NCBI RefSeq assembly: GCF_028858535.1
Contig: NZ_JAPMOU010000051.1
Span: 1-36,127, forward strand
DNA length: 36,127 nt
Source: Spartinivicinus poritis
GTDB lineage: Bacteria > Pseudomonadota > Gammaproteobacteria > Pseudomonadales > Zooshikellaceae
Direction: 5' to 3'
Below, in pieces: positions 16,054 to 24,851 of this stretch. Every line of letters begins with the position of its first letter. The first letter of the stretch is position 1. Both the position numbers and the translations under genes were made by a program. The notes under the pieces were generated by a model, which was given only the letters and a program-made list of their open reading frames with translations, was not told the origin of the DNA and searched no databases.

Positions 16054-16542
16054 ATGTCACGCATACCCAATGTTAAAGGCGATATTCCCTTATTAAAACG
16101 TGCTTACTCAAAAAACGTGGCCATGGGTGAGCGTGCGGTGGCGTCTGATTTTGAGATGACCATCAAAGGCTATGAGGATTTAACCGTATTAGTCCGTACT
16201 GCCCAATTACCCGAGATTTCCCGCGGCGAGCCGGTGGAGGACTTTGGTTTATACGGCCAGGGATTTCAGCAATACGGTGCCGTGAAACGGGACGGTGATA
16301 TTACTGTGAATATGGTGGAGTTAAAAACCGGCCTGGTCCAAGACACTTTATGTAAGATTATCGAGAATAAAGAATATGTTTCTATCGAAATGGTGTTAGT
16401 CGGGGAAGGTCAACAGCGCCGAGGCTGGCAACTGGAAGACTGTATTATAAAGGCCGATCCAGGGGAATTAGATACCTCTAACCGGGTGGGTACCATCCAA
16501 ATTCCTGTCACGATTCACTACAACTGGTGTGAACGCCTATGA
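16054..16542 (+). CDS. Tail tube protein, gp19-like
   Basis: A 162-residue protein from ATG 16054 (MSRIPNVKGDIPLLKRAYSK). The tail-tube fold shows as an initial 'MTIKGYEDLTVLVRTAQLP' strand, the 'PVEDFGLYGQGFQQYGAVKRDG' loop and an ending 'IQIPVTIHYNW'. The tube polymerises inside the sheath and carries DNA. The start is ambiguous: GGAG at 16039-16042 serves GTG 16048 or ATG 16054, while ATG 16024 overlaps the previous stop but lacks a ribosome binding site. It overlaps the next gene by 4 bp. Confidence 0.75.
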   Translation: MSRIPNVKGDIPLLKRAYSKNVAMGERAVASDFEMTIKGYEDLTVLVRTAQLPEISRGEPVEDFGLYGQGFQQYGAVKRDGDITVNMVELKTGLVQDTLCKIIENKEYVSIEMVLVGEGQQRRGWQLEDCIIKADPGELDTSNRVGTIQIPVTIHYNWCERL

Positions 16543-17099
16543 CACCATTGGATTTATTAGCCGATATTAAAGCCGAATTTTCCTTATTATTGTTAGATGA
16601 TGAGGCGACATTTTTAGCCTTATTAAAACGCAGTTGTCGCACCTATCATGGCAGTATCGGTTTTCAGAAAACCCTGGTATTAGCCCCTGAACAGTTGACC
16701 GAGGGTGTTGAAGCCCCTGACGATTACGAAGGGTTATTAACGGCATATGATGAACGCCAGCAACCGGCACCGATTATTTTGCATGGCAATACATTAATTT
16801 ATAAATTCGGTAAAAAATCAGCAGGTGATGTGACGATTATTTATTTTTCGGATTTTACCCGCTGGGATTTTGCAACCGATCATTTTCCATCCCATACCAA
16901 AGTCAGTTTTATTCATAGCCACTTACACGGCTTAATTAGCCTGGCGAATAATGAGCGGTTACGAGGGATGCACCAGGCTGCGGAATTACCCTCTGACCAT
17001 TTACCAGTAGAAGCGGATATTCGAGGGCAATTAACTGAACTGGAAGCGATCATGAAAGAACATCCGCCCTTTTTAACCGCGGCCCAACTGAGTCATTAA
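16539..17099 (+). CDS. Hypothetical tail-region protein
   Basis: A 186-residue protein between two tube-fold genes. The N-terminus is helical (LLADIKAEFSLLLLDDEATF), with a beta-rich middle (IILHGNTLIYKFG, VTIIYFSDFTRWDF) and a helical end. No motif identifies it. A tail terminator or chaperone role would fit the position but is speculative. Its ATG overlaps the tube stop (ATGA). Confidence 0.55.
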   Translation: MTPLDLLADIKAEFSLLLLDDEATFLALLKRSCRTYHGSIGFQKTLVLAPEQLTEGVEAPDDYEGLLTAYDERQQPAPIILHGNTLIYKFGKKSAGDVTIIYFSDFTRWDFATDHFPSHTKVSFIHSHLHGLISLANNERLRGMHQAAELPSDHLPVEADIRGQLTELEAIMKEHPPFLTAAQLSH

Positions 17100-17103
17100 G
17101 TCA

Positions 17104-17601
17104 ATGGCTATCGATTCTACCCAGCAACGATTAGTAGTTAAACGCAGTGTCCAACAGGCTTTTCAGCAGAACTGGCAATTTAAACTTGAGATTGAAGGCC
17201 AGCCCACTGACTTTGCGTTGTTTGTGAAAGACGTAACCTATGGGTTATTTACGATTAATACCAACCCCATTTTAACCGGAGCCAGCTTTGTTAATTTACC
17301 TCATCAAGCAGAACCAGGATTACTGACCGTCACCCTGCGAGATCACCAAGACCGACGTATTCATCGTTGGTTACTCGATTGGATAGCCAATATAAAGAAT
17401 CCAGATGGTACCTTAAATCCCCCCTTGCACCCCAAACTGGGTTATGTACGTCAGTTACAACTATTGCAGCTTACTGAACTAAATAATGAGCAATTAATTA
17501 ACACTTTTTTAGTGTATCCCAATCAGGCTGGTGAAATTACTGAGTCTTATACTGAGCCTGGATTTTTAGAATTTTCCGTGACCTTTACGAAGTTTCGATA
17601 A
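17104..17601 (+). CDS. Second tube-fold protein (gp54/gp48-like or tail tube paralogue)
   Basis: A 165-residue beta-rich protein. The strand 'FKLEIEGQPTDFALFVKDVTYG', the loop 'PHQAEPGLLTVTLRD' and the ending 'PGFLEFSVTFTKFR' are like tail tube/baseplate-cap proteins of contractile phages, which carry two or three divergent tube-fold genes (T4 gp19, gp48 and gp54). Position before the chaperone suggests the baseplate end of the tube. Which of these it equals cannot be told from the sequence alone. Confidence 0.55.
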   Translation: MAIDSTQQRLVVKRSVQQAFQQNWQFKLEIEGQPTDFALFVKDVTYGLFTINTNPILTGASFVNLPHQAEPGLLTVTLRDHQDRRIHRWLLDWIANIKNPDGTLNPPLHPKLGYVRQLQLLQLTELNNEQLINTFLVYPNQAGEITESYTEPGFLEFSVTFTKFR

Positions 17602-17602
17602 T

Positions 17603-18382
17603 ATGCATTATTTCGCCCCCCTACCCCGTCCAAGCCAACCAGAATTAACGATCCGACTAAGAGAAGCGACAGTAAAAGATATGCTGGCAATTGCCGATAC
17701 GCAGCCAGAACTAGAAGAGCACATCACCACGGAGTATTTAAATCAATTACAGGCCCCTGAAACCTACAGTGATGCACGCCAATGGACCGGGGATGACAGA
17801 CGCCTGGCGGTGTATTGGTATGCCCTGCACACCTTGCCGGATACTCAAATGACCCTGGATTACACCTGCCCCCGTTGTGATAAAGCGCTAAGCTACCGCT
17901 TGGATTGTCGGGATTTGGCTGATAGCAGTACAACACTTAAAGGTAAGCCTTATCGAGAAGCTGTGTTTAAAGGAGAAGTATTGCATATTAAACCACTGAC
18001 CGGTAAAGCGTTAGAACAATTAGAACACATAAAACTCGCTCTGCATCCGTTAGATAATCACACCGCTGAATACCGACACAAAAAAGCGGAATTACCATTA
18101 TCTGAAATAACCTATTGTCTGGATTTTGTTGAGCTGAATTTAGAGGGTGACGCCAAAAAACAATGGTTATTACAATTAACCGCGAGTGAGTTTACCCAAT
18201 TAAAACAACTGATCAGTGAAAAACTCGCTGAATTACAACATGGCTTGCCGTCAGTCATGCATGAAGGCCAACTGCAATTAACCACTCAAGTGCCGAGTTG
18301 TGATTGTGAGACGCAAAAAAATAATGACGAGTTAACCTTATTTTTTCCCTTTCGGGATTACTTCCAGTTGCCAGATATATAG
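17603..18382 (+). CDS. Tail assembly chaperone / T4 gp26-like protein (zero-frame product)
   Basis: A 259-residue protein. Residues 89-92 are CPRC within 'YTCPRCDKALSYRLDC', a zinc-ribbon-like knuckle, and a second pair C233-x-C235 lies near the end. The cysteine layout and the 'PLTGKALEQLEHI' helix fit T4 gp26-type baseplate assembly proteins and the tail assembly chaperones that precede tape measures. Immediately before the stop, the run T6C3T3 (18341-18352) is a possible slippery site, and the +1 frame continues to 18521 (next entry). This suggests two products from one start. Chaperones of this type hold the tape measure during tail assembly. Confidence 0.65.
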   Translation: MHYFAPLPRPSQPELTIRLREATVKDMLAIADTQPELEEHITTEYLNQLQAPETYSDARQWTGDDRRLAVYWYALHTLPDTQMTLDYTCPRCDKALSYRLDCRDLADSSTTLKGKPYREAVFKGEVLHIKPLTGKALEQLEHIKLALHPLDNHTAEYRHKKAELPLSEITYCLDFVELNLEGDAKKQWLLQLTASEFTQLKQLISEKLAELQHGLPSVMHEGQLQLTTQVPSCDCETQKNNDELTLFFPFRDYFQLPDI

Positions 18383-18521
18383 CCTAACAGGCTGGCATAT
18401 TTTATTAGCCAATTTATGTTTACGAGGCCAACAAAATTTAGGGGATTTACTCGCCTGTGATGTTTCGACGGTAATTAAATTACATGACCAGCTCCAACAA
18501 CGAAACCAACGCCGCGGCTAA
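18353..18521 (+). CDS. Frameshift-only C-terminal extension of the chaperone
   Basis: In the +1 frame relative to the upstream gene, an open frame runs to TAA at 18519-18521. It contains a protein-like stretch, 'TGWHILLANLCLRGQQNL' then 'DLLACDVSTVIKLHDQLQ'. From 18383 on it has no ATG, GTG or TTG, so it cannot start on its own. It overlaps the first 38 bp of the tape-measure gene. A +1 or -2 slip at TTTTTTCCCTTT (18341-18352) would fuse it to the chaperone, as in tail assembly genes where a -1 or -2 (Mu) frameshift makes the longer partner. The frameshift is inferred from the frames. Confidence 0.55.
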
Positions 18522-20490
18522 TACAACTCTGGTCGCTGCCACACCGGTACTTGAAGCCGAATCACCGAATACTGTCTTATCGCCGTGGGACAGTGAAATT
18601 GTCGACTTATTGGAGGAGGTAGCACAGAATACGGAAGGGTTAACGAATGAAGTATCCGTACAGGTTACCGAGCCAACAGCTGAAACAACTAGCCCGGTAA
18701 TACTACCTGTAGTCGAGCAAGCAACGTCAATGACAGTAGTACCTGAAGCGGCTCAGCTATCGGCACCCTCTACTGTCACCCTGCAAGAAAACCAGCCACA
18801 ACCCGAGGTTGTAGCCGCAACACCTGCCGAAGCAGGTCAACATAGTCTGGCAGGACTACAGGCCATTCATTCTACGTCAGATGAAGCACAAACAACACCT
18901 ATCGCCACAAATGAAAATACAACAGCTGCCAATACGAGTGCTAACACGACTCGTCAAAGTACACCGATTCGGTTAGCTAACGGTCAGTTTGCCAGTCGTG
19001 CACAGCTCAGCACCCAATTCGGTAAGTTGCAGGCTTCAATGGGATCCCATCAAGGGGATTTAACCGGCTATGCATTGGGTGGTGGGTTATGGTCAGTGGC
19101 TAAAGAAACCATGGGGTTTATGCACCACGCCCAGGGGTTATTTAATCGTGTCCGCAGGGATCGTGCGAATACAAACTCAACTCAAAATAGAACAAATAGC
19201 CGCGCAAGCCGGCCCAACCGCCAAGCAGCCAATACAACACAGGCGACCACCACCAATAGAGAAAATACGACACATTCCAATACGACTCAGGCAGAAAATA
19301 CCGCAAGCGTCGCCAATGTCAGCAGTACAACACAGGCTCAGCCTAGTACAACAAATGACCAACGCCCTAATCAACCCGACAGAGCCCAGGCAGCGCCTGT
19401 CATACCCCCAGCTTCTGAAACACCACAGTTGTCGGCGGGACAGCAACAACAGGCAGAAGTGCAAGCGCAGGTACACCAAAGCCAGCAACAGCAACTCGTC
19501 AGTGATCAATTGGAACGGCAAACATTTTCGTTAATTTCTGAGGAAAGAAATACCCAGCAGTTGCTGCAGAATATTTCTAGTCAACTCGCACAGCAAGCCA
19601 GTTGTTGTTGTAGAAGTGATGGGTTGGATACAGATCAACGGTCGGATGATCAAGACAACAATCGTCGTCGTAATAATCGTCGCCGTCGTTGGTTACCCAA
19701 GCTTGGGAAACTTGCCAAATTCGGAGGACCCGTAGCAGGTATCGTGACTGCCGCAACGACTTATGGAGCCTTACAAAATCGTGAGGATTTATCAGTGCCC
19801 CAAAAAGTGGTTCAGGTTGGTGCCTCAACCACGGGGACAATGGGAGGTGCCGCTGCAGGGGCTATGGCGGGAGCCTCACTGGGTAGTGTAGTGCCATTGC
19901 TAGGGACAACCGTGGGCGGATTGATTGGTGGCATTATTGGTGGAGTGGCTGGTAACTGGTTAGGTGATCTAGCTGGCCAGACTGCCAGTGATTATTTAGC
20001 TGAAAAAGAAAAACCGACTACAGCTGCCGTATCTGTGTTGGACATCCCAAAAGCTGGAGCTCAAACTATTGAGGTAGATCATTCAGAATTACAGTTTAAA
20101 GATACAGACAAGCTGGTGGTGAATACTGCGACCACCAGCCAACATCAGGGTAGGATTAGCTCTACTACTATAGCAGAACCTATCGCGGCTGATGTGAATC
20201 AGCATTCTTCCCCCGTTGATCCAGCGCCACTCAATATTTACGACAGGCCAAGTACAGCAGTTGAAGGCCATGATTATATCAATACAGCAGTGGCTAATTC
20301 CCCTTCACCCACTATAACACTAGACGAACAAAAACTCGGGCAAGCTTTAGCAAAATCACTGCAGCAATTCCCCACTACACGAGCGGTGCAGCCAACCGCT
20401 ATGTCTAGCTCAGCCTCGCCTGAGTTTTCGTCGATACCCACAGAATTTGATGACGTGGTATTAACCCTGATGAGTCACGACCGGATTTAA
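18484..20490 (+). CDS. Tape measure protein candidate
   Basis: A 668-residue protein starting inside the chaperone extension. The first 190 residues are Thr/Ala/Gln-rich and low complexity. Residues 220-340 are Asn/Thr/Gln-rich. At about 372 a CCC cluster is followed by an Arg-rich patch (NNRRRNNRRRRW). Residues 413-500 are a glycine/alanine hydrophobic segment (GGAAAGAMAGASLG, VGGLIGGIIGGVAGNWLG), typical of the membrane-inserting part of tape measures. Position straight after the chaperones and before the baseplate wedge is canonical. Tape length sets tail length, and at 668 residues the tail would be rather short (about 100 nm). No lytic domain is seen. Confidence 0.65.
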   Translation: MTSSNNETNAAANTTLVAATPVLEAESPNTVLSPWDSEIVDLLEEVAQNTEGLTNEVSVQVTEPTAETTSPVILPVVEQATSMTVVPEAAQLSAPSTVTLQENQPQPEVVAATPAEAGQHSLAGLQAIHSTSDEAQTTPIATNENTTAANTSANTTRQSTPIRLANGQFASRAQLSTQFGKLQASMGSHQGDLTGYALGGGLWSVAKETMGFMHHAQGLFNRVRRDRANTNSTQNRTNSRASRPNRQAANTTQATTTNRENTTHSNTTQAENTASVANVSSTTQAQPSTTNDQRPNQPDRAQAAPVIPPASETPQLSAGQQQQAEVQAQVHQSQQQQLVSDQLERQTFSLISEERNTQQLLQNISSQLAQQASCCCRSDGLDTDQRSDDQDNNRRRNNRRRRWLPKLGKLAKFGGPVAGIVTAATTYGALQNREDLSVPQKVVQVGASTTGTMGGAAAGAMAGASLGSVVPLLGTTVGGLIGGIIGGVAGNWLGDLAGQTASDYLAEKEKPTTAAVSVLDIPKAGAQTIEVDHSELQFKDTDKLVVNTATTSQHQGRISSTTIAEPIAADVNQHSSPVDPAPLNIYDRPSTAVEGHDYINTAVANSPSPTITLDEQKLGQALAKSLQQFPTTRAVQPTAMSSSASPEFSSIPTEFDDVVLTLMSHDRI

Positions 20491-20492
20491 CT

Positions 20493-20840
20493 GTGCAAGC
20501 ACTGGATCATTTACTGTCAGTTTCTGCCGATGGATTAACCATTCATCATGATAGCCAGGCCATTCACAACAATGTGCAAGAATGGTTTGCTAATGCGCAA
20601 TTTACGATTGCTGACAACCCGGCGTGGGGGCATAACCTGTCGCCTTTTCGGTTCGCGCCACAAAGTGAAGATACGGCTGTTGCCTTAGAAATCAGTATTG
20701 TGAAAAAACTCAGTCAGGATGTAGAGTGGTTATCGATTCAAGGGATCCGGGTCAGCTGGCCTGCAATTGATGTTATGCAGGTGGTGATACGTCACCAGAT
20801 GGGTACAACTAACCTGCAACTGTCGAATAAGGAATTATAA
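20493..20840 (+). CDS. Baseplate wedge protein, gp25/gpW-like
   Basis: A 115-residue protein starting at GTG 20493, right after the tape measure stop. The pattern 'IHNNVQEWFANAQFTIADNP', 'WGHNLSPFRFAP', 'VALEISIVKKLSQDVEWL' and the final 'VVIRHQM' matches the gp25 family, whose members form the inner wedge and start sheath polymerisation. The TAATG overlap with gpJ and the gp25-then-gpJ order are the standard contractile-tail arrangement. Confidence 0.75.
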   Translation: MQALDHLLSVSADGLTIHHDSQAIHNNVQEWFANAQFTIADNPAWGHNLSPFRFAPQSEDTAVALEISIVKKLSQDVEWLSIQGIRVSWPAIDVMQVVIRHQMGTTNLQLSNKEL

Positions 20841-22237
20841 TGTCCCTGGATAATCACCAAGCCGCTTTAAATGAATTTATTCGAATTATTGAACAGCAAC
20901 CGGCATTGCAACCTTTAGCCCGTTCCCAAGTCATGCAAGGGCTGAATATTTTTCAGAATTTAGCCTTATCGTATGCGCTGCATCGAGTCGAACGCGCTCA
21001 CCAGGAAAGTTATTTATCAACCGCCCTTAACCGGTCGAGTATTTTAGCCTTGGCCGAAGATCGACAATATTTACCGACTCGTCCGACACCGTCTCAAGGG
21101 AAAGCCACCATTATCAATAACAGCGCTGAAACGGTTGGGCTACCAGCAGGCCTGGCGCTGTTATCAGAACAACAACTGCATTATCAATTGGTTGAAGGTA
21201 TCAAAATACCCACCAATAGCCGTGCAACCGTTGCCATTACCCAGCTAAAACAACAGCAACTGACGTTTACGATTGCAGAAGAAAAACCGTTCATTGAGTT
21301 ATTACTGGAAACCGCCTTAAGTACCACCATCCATCAATTACAGGTCTGGGTAGATGAAGGTGAAGGGCCACAGGAGTGGCAACAGGCTCGATTATTTAGA
21401 AACACCAACGGCGATAGCCTGGTATACGACGAGTTTTACACCCATACCGATCAAGTCGGCATTCGGTTGGGTAATGGGATTTTTGGGAAAATTCCGGCAC
21501 GGAATGCAACGGTAACGATTGCACTGCAACTGACTGAAGGACAAACCACTTTAATGCCCAATCAACCGTTATTTCCGCTGCAATCGGGGATTGCCAACGA
21601 CCTCGAAATAATTACCGCGGATGTCATCGAAGGTGGCCGTCCAGGTGAAAGCATAGAAGCCATTAGACGTAATGCATTGTATTACCCGCTCTATAACGAA
21701 AATAAAGTGTGGGATGATGATTATGTATTTTTTATCAAGCGCAATCATCCCAATGTATTGTGGTGCAATGTGTGGGGCGAGCAAGAAGCGGAAGCCATGC
21801 ATGGTACACCTAATGTGGATTTTATTAATAAAATTTTTATTTGTGTGTATGCACCCGATGACGAGGCCATTGGCGATAAAATATTGGCTTCATTACAAGC
21901 CGTGCCCCAACTTAACCGCCGCTATGAGTTAGTCAAACGTAACGATGTGAGCTTTGCCGTCAACATTAAAGGCACGCTTCATCGATCAGTGGTGCTCAGT
22001 GAAGCCAGGCAGAAAATACAACAATTACTCATTCAACATTATGATAAGCACTCACCACTAAAGCGGGAAAAAGCCCAGGTAAGAGATTTCTATCGATTAA
22101 TGAATAACCTGGGAATTTTTGATCAACATGCCGATATTGAGATCAATATTGATGGTCCAGCAGAGCCAAAAAACCTAACAGAAATGTTATTTATTGATAT
22201 AGATAAAACCATGGCAGGATTATTGTTAAATTACTGA
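20840..22237 (+). CDS. Baseplate J-like protein (T4 gp6/P2 gpJ type)
   Basis: A 465-residue protein. The early helical region is followed by the J signature in the middle: 'DEFYTHTDQVGIRLGNGIFG' and 'KIPARNATVTIALQL' (residues about 200-230), then 'NDLEIITADVIEGGRPGESI' and 'AIRRNALYYPLY'. This protein dimerises in each wedge and anchors fibres. The end reads 'DQHADIEINIDGPAE' then 'NLTEMLFIDIDKTMAGLLLNY'. A diverged copy of exactly this end lies at 28112-28231. In related phages gpJ is followed by gpI; here about 11 kb of cargo intervene. Confidence 0.85.
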   Translation: MSLDNHQAALNEFIRIIEQQPALQPLARSQVMQGLNIFQNLALSYALHRVERAHQESYLSTALNRSSILALAEDRQYLPTRPTPSQGKATIINNSAETVGLPAGLALLSEQQLHYQLVEGIKIPTNSRATVAITQLKQQQLTFTIAEEKPFIELLLETALSTTIHQLQVWVDEGEGPQEWQQARLFRNTNGDSLVYDEFYTHTDQVGIRLGNGIFGKIPARNATVTIALQLTEGQTTLMPNQPLFPLQSGIANDLEIITADVIEGGRPGESIEAIRRNALYYPLYNENKVWDDDYVFFIKRNHPNVLWCNVWGEQEAEAMHGTPNVDFINKIFICVYAPDDEAIGDKILASLQAVPQLNRRYELVKRNDVSFAVNIKGTLHRSVVLSEARQKIQQLLIQHYDKHSPLKREKAQVRDFYRLMNNLGIFDQHADIEINIDGPAEPKNLTEMLFIDIDKTMAGLLLNY

Positions 22238-22450
22238 CCACAATAAATTAGCAATGTCTGATCTTAAATATGGTTATTTGTTAATAGCTAATTATTGTTG
22301 AAAATGATCAATTTTTATCAATACTTTCTTTTACAAATTCACTTGCCTAAAGCAAAGAAGTGGCTATCTATTAAACAAAAAAATAATAGTTGCATTATAG
22401 CTTGCTTATTCTAAAGTATTTAACTTACACTCTGCATCATTTACTGGCAG

Positions 22451-22475
22451 AAGTATTAACTTTACGTTAATACTT
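22451..22475. terminator. Perfect palindrome in the gap after gpJ
   Basis: AAGTATTAAC (451-460) and GTTAATACTT (466-475) form a perfect 10-bp stem with a 5-nt loop, followed by T-rich GATTATTTTATTG. It sits in the 377-bp AT-rich gap 22238-22614, between gpJ and the first secreted gene. It may be a terminator of the tail operon or an operator of the gene at 22615. Nothing else in the gap is recognised. Confidence 0.4.
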
Positions 22476-22614
22476 GATTATTTTATTGATAGGAAAATTT
22501 TTTATTTTAATTACTGACAGCAACTGACACCTGTTAGTTAAACAATTTATGCTCAATTAGTTAACAATTATAAATATGTCATTAAACAATCTGAATGTCA
22601 GAAGGAAAATATCG

Positions 22615-24027
22615 ATGAAGCATTCTAGTTTAATTATTGCTACTACTTTAGCGCTCCCCTGCTTTGCAAAACCGCTCTTAACAGACGTTAGGTCTTATTA
22701 CGCATTAAGTGCAAATGATGACGCGATTGAGTACCACTATGAACATCATGAAGCCAGGAATGAGAAAGCGATAGAAAGCTATCATTGGAGCAAAAAAGAA
22801 AATGTATCCGATCAGGGCGCAGAAGCTGAGCAAACTTTAGATGTCACAGCCACTTATAAAGGCCCCTATTCAGGCCAAGCCAGTATAAAGTGTGGTCAAT
22901 CTTATAGTAAACCTTCCCCTACGGGACACTACGGCAAGCTTCTATGTAGCAGTCGTTGGTATTATCTTTTTACCTCTAAAACTGATGGCAAAGTCCGTTT
23001 GAGCATGACAGCCGATGTTGAAAAACAGTCTGCTCCAGAAGATGCCTGGAAAGTGTATTATGGGTATGGCTTAGCCAACGTGCGAAACGGCTCAATTTCG
23101 CATAATAATGGTAAGTTTGTTGATAATCGCTCTAGTGTCACAGGAACAGTTGTACCAGGGATGAACAATATTGAGTTTAAAGTAGGGCGCAATAATTCCG
23201 GCGGGATTGCAACTCAGCAAGCAAAAACCCATTACACCTTACATTGGTCAGTCGAAGCAGCTTCATACCGCTTAGATGCTGAGCGAAATTCCGATACGCT
23301 TGTTAATGCCGATACAATAAAGGTTGATGGAAATACCTTATATCAAATGCAAGGCCAACAACGCTGGACCAGTCAGTTATTACCGGTCGATACGGCACTA
23401 GCCTACCAACTGTCAGGGCGCTTTAAATCAACTGGAAGTCAAGCATCCAAGATCTATTTTGGCCTAGAAAGCTACGATGAAAACTACAATCGGATTGACT
23501 CACAACATGTCAACCGAGCTGGGACTGATGGCTTAGTAGAACAAATGACTGATAGTGTGGTGTATTTTAAAAACCCTGTTACTGGTTGGGCCAGCAGCGA
23601 TACACCTGCTTATAAACGCTCAATCGGCGTTTATCTGGATGGCAATATCAACAAAAAGCCTGACTATCTCATTCATAGTGATGAAAGTAGCGCGGATCCT
23701 GAAAAAGGTGGCTATAAACTAGTTGACGACTACAGTATTCACTTAAACCAGGCTTTACCAGAGGATATGTTGGCGAAGGTTCAACCTGGCGTCACAGTAC
23801 TGAAAAACCACCAAAAAAGTAGCTCTCATATTTATATTGCCAGTGGTGAAGTCCCTCAAGAGTGGACAACTTATACCCGTCAACTGCAGGGGACTATCTG
23901 GCAAAACAGCCATGATCATTTTAGACCAGGTACACGTTATGTGAAGATCTATGTCGCAGGAAACTGGGGACAAGGGGAAACAATGCAGTTTGATGACCTG
24001 GTGCTAAAACAGGTTAATGAGGAATAA
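22615..24027 (+). CDS. Secreted beta-rich protein of unknown function
   Basis: A 470-residue protein with a Sec signal peptide (MKHSSLIIATTLALPCFAKP; cleavage likely after CFA). ATG 22615 is chosen because AAGGA sits 8 bp upstream; an earlier ATG at 22576 would add a non-signal extension. Several beta-sandwich-like segments (AYQLSGRFKSTGSQASKIYF, then DFNWGQ-like ending GNWGQGETMQFDDLVL) resemble carbohydrate-binding or fibre-like repeats. No catalytic motif. First gene of the cargo block; it may bind host surfaces or glycans. Function unknown. Confidence 0.65.
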   Translation: MKHSSLIIATTLALPCFAKPLLTDVRSYYALSANDDAIEYHYEHHEARNEKAIESYHWSKKENVSDQGAEAEQTLDVTATYKGPYSGQASIKCGQSYSKPSPTGHYGKLLCSSRWYYLFTSKTDGKVRLSMTADVEKQSAPEDAWKVYYGYGLANVRNGSISHNNGKFVDNRSSVTGTVVPGMNNIEFKVGRNNSGGIATQQAKTHYTLHWSVEAASYRLDAERNSDTLVNADTIKVDGNTLYQMQGQQRWTSQLLPVDTALAYQLSGRFKSTGSQASKIYFGLESYDENYNRIDSQHVNRAGTDGLVEQMTDSVVYFKNPVTGWASSDTPAYKRSIGVYLDGNINKKPDYLIHSDESSADPEKGGYKLVDDYSIHLNQALPEDMLAKVQPGVTVLKNHQKSSSHIYIASGEVPQEWTTYTRQLQGTIWQNSHDHFRPGTRYVKIYVAGNWGQGETMQFDDLVLKQVNEE

Positions 24028-24031
24028 ACCG

Positions 24032-24669
24032 CTATTTAAGTTCATTTAGAGGCAGAAGTCGTACTCTGCCTCTCACGCTAAATAAGACATATATATCAAG
24101 TTGTGCCACTTCATGATCAATAGGTACAATAATATTACTTAGCCCCATTGATTTAACGGCATCCACCCCATCAAATTCTGCAAATATGGCAAAGTCAACT
24201 CGGCCTTTTTGCACCATTTTCATCATTAAATAATGGCTTTTTATCTGGGTTAGATTAAGGTTTTCTCTATCAAAACGGTCAAATTCATCTCCATAACTTC
24301 CTCCGAAGGGACGTACACCACTCTTACCTATTCGATCTACCAATGACGAGAAGAGAAACTGGTTATCAACGTGCACAAACCGCTTTATGTGGTCTTGAAA
24401 TATCGGTGCGCTGTAAACAAATAACTTTTCTCGTTTTTTATTAAAAAGGCTCCAAAAATAGCATCAATTTTATTTTTCAATAGGTCGTCCATGGCTCTCT
24501 TCCAAGGGCGTACAGATGCTGATACAAGCTCAATGTTTAATGGTTCTACAGCCGCTTGCATAATTTCATGGATAATCCCCTCATCATCAATATAAGAAAT
24601 CGGCTGCCATGCATTGGCTCCAGCATAAGTAAGGCAGTTACAAGCCTCGTTAGCAAAAGTCTTTGCGGG
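24032..24669 (-). pseudogene. Frameshifted periplasmic substrate-binding protein
   Basis: Two minus-strand frames join into one SBP-like protein. The N-terminal piece (24669 down to about 24440) reads 'ANAWQPISYIDDEGIIHEIM', 'VSASVRPWKRAMDDLLKNKI' and 'DAIFGAFLIKN'. The C-terminal piece begins 'KREKLFVYSAPIFQDHI' in another frame and ends '...RVRLLPLNELK' at 24032. The break coincides with a T6 run at 24434-24439, suggesting a homopolymer indel. No signal peptide or start remains upstream (TAA at 24670-24672). It resembles SBP_bac_3-type proteins, as does the intact gene at 31833-32633. Probably non-functional, unless the frameshift is a sequencing error. Confidence 0.65.
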
Positions 24670-24851
24670 TTATTACTATTTGAGATAACAATCGACTTTA
24701 ATTTCAACCTATTTCACAAATAAATATAAATATATGTCCCAAAAATATTGAGCACGACAAAATTCTGATTGTTTTGCGAACAAAATCTAAAACCAACGTT
24801 CGATTATGGTTATTATTCACCCACTTTTTTATACAGTGGAGAATTAAAGCC

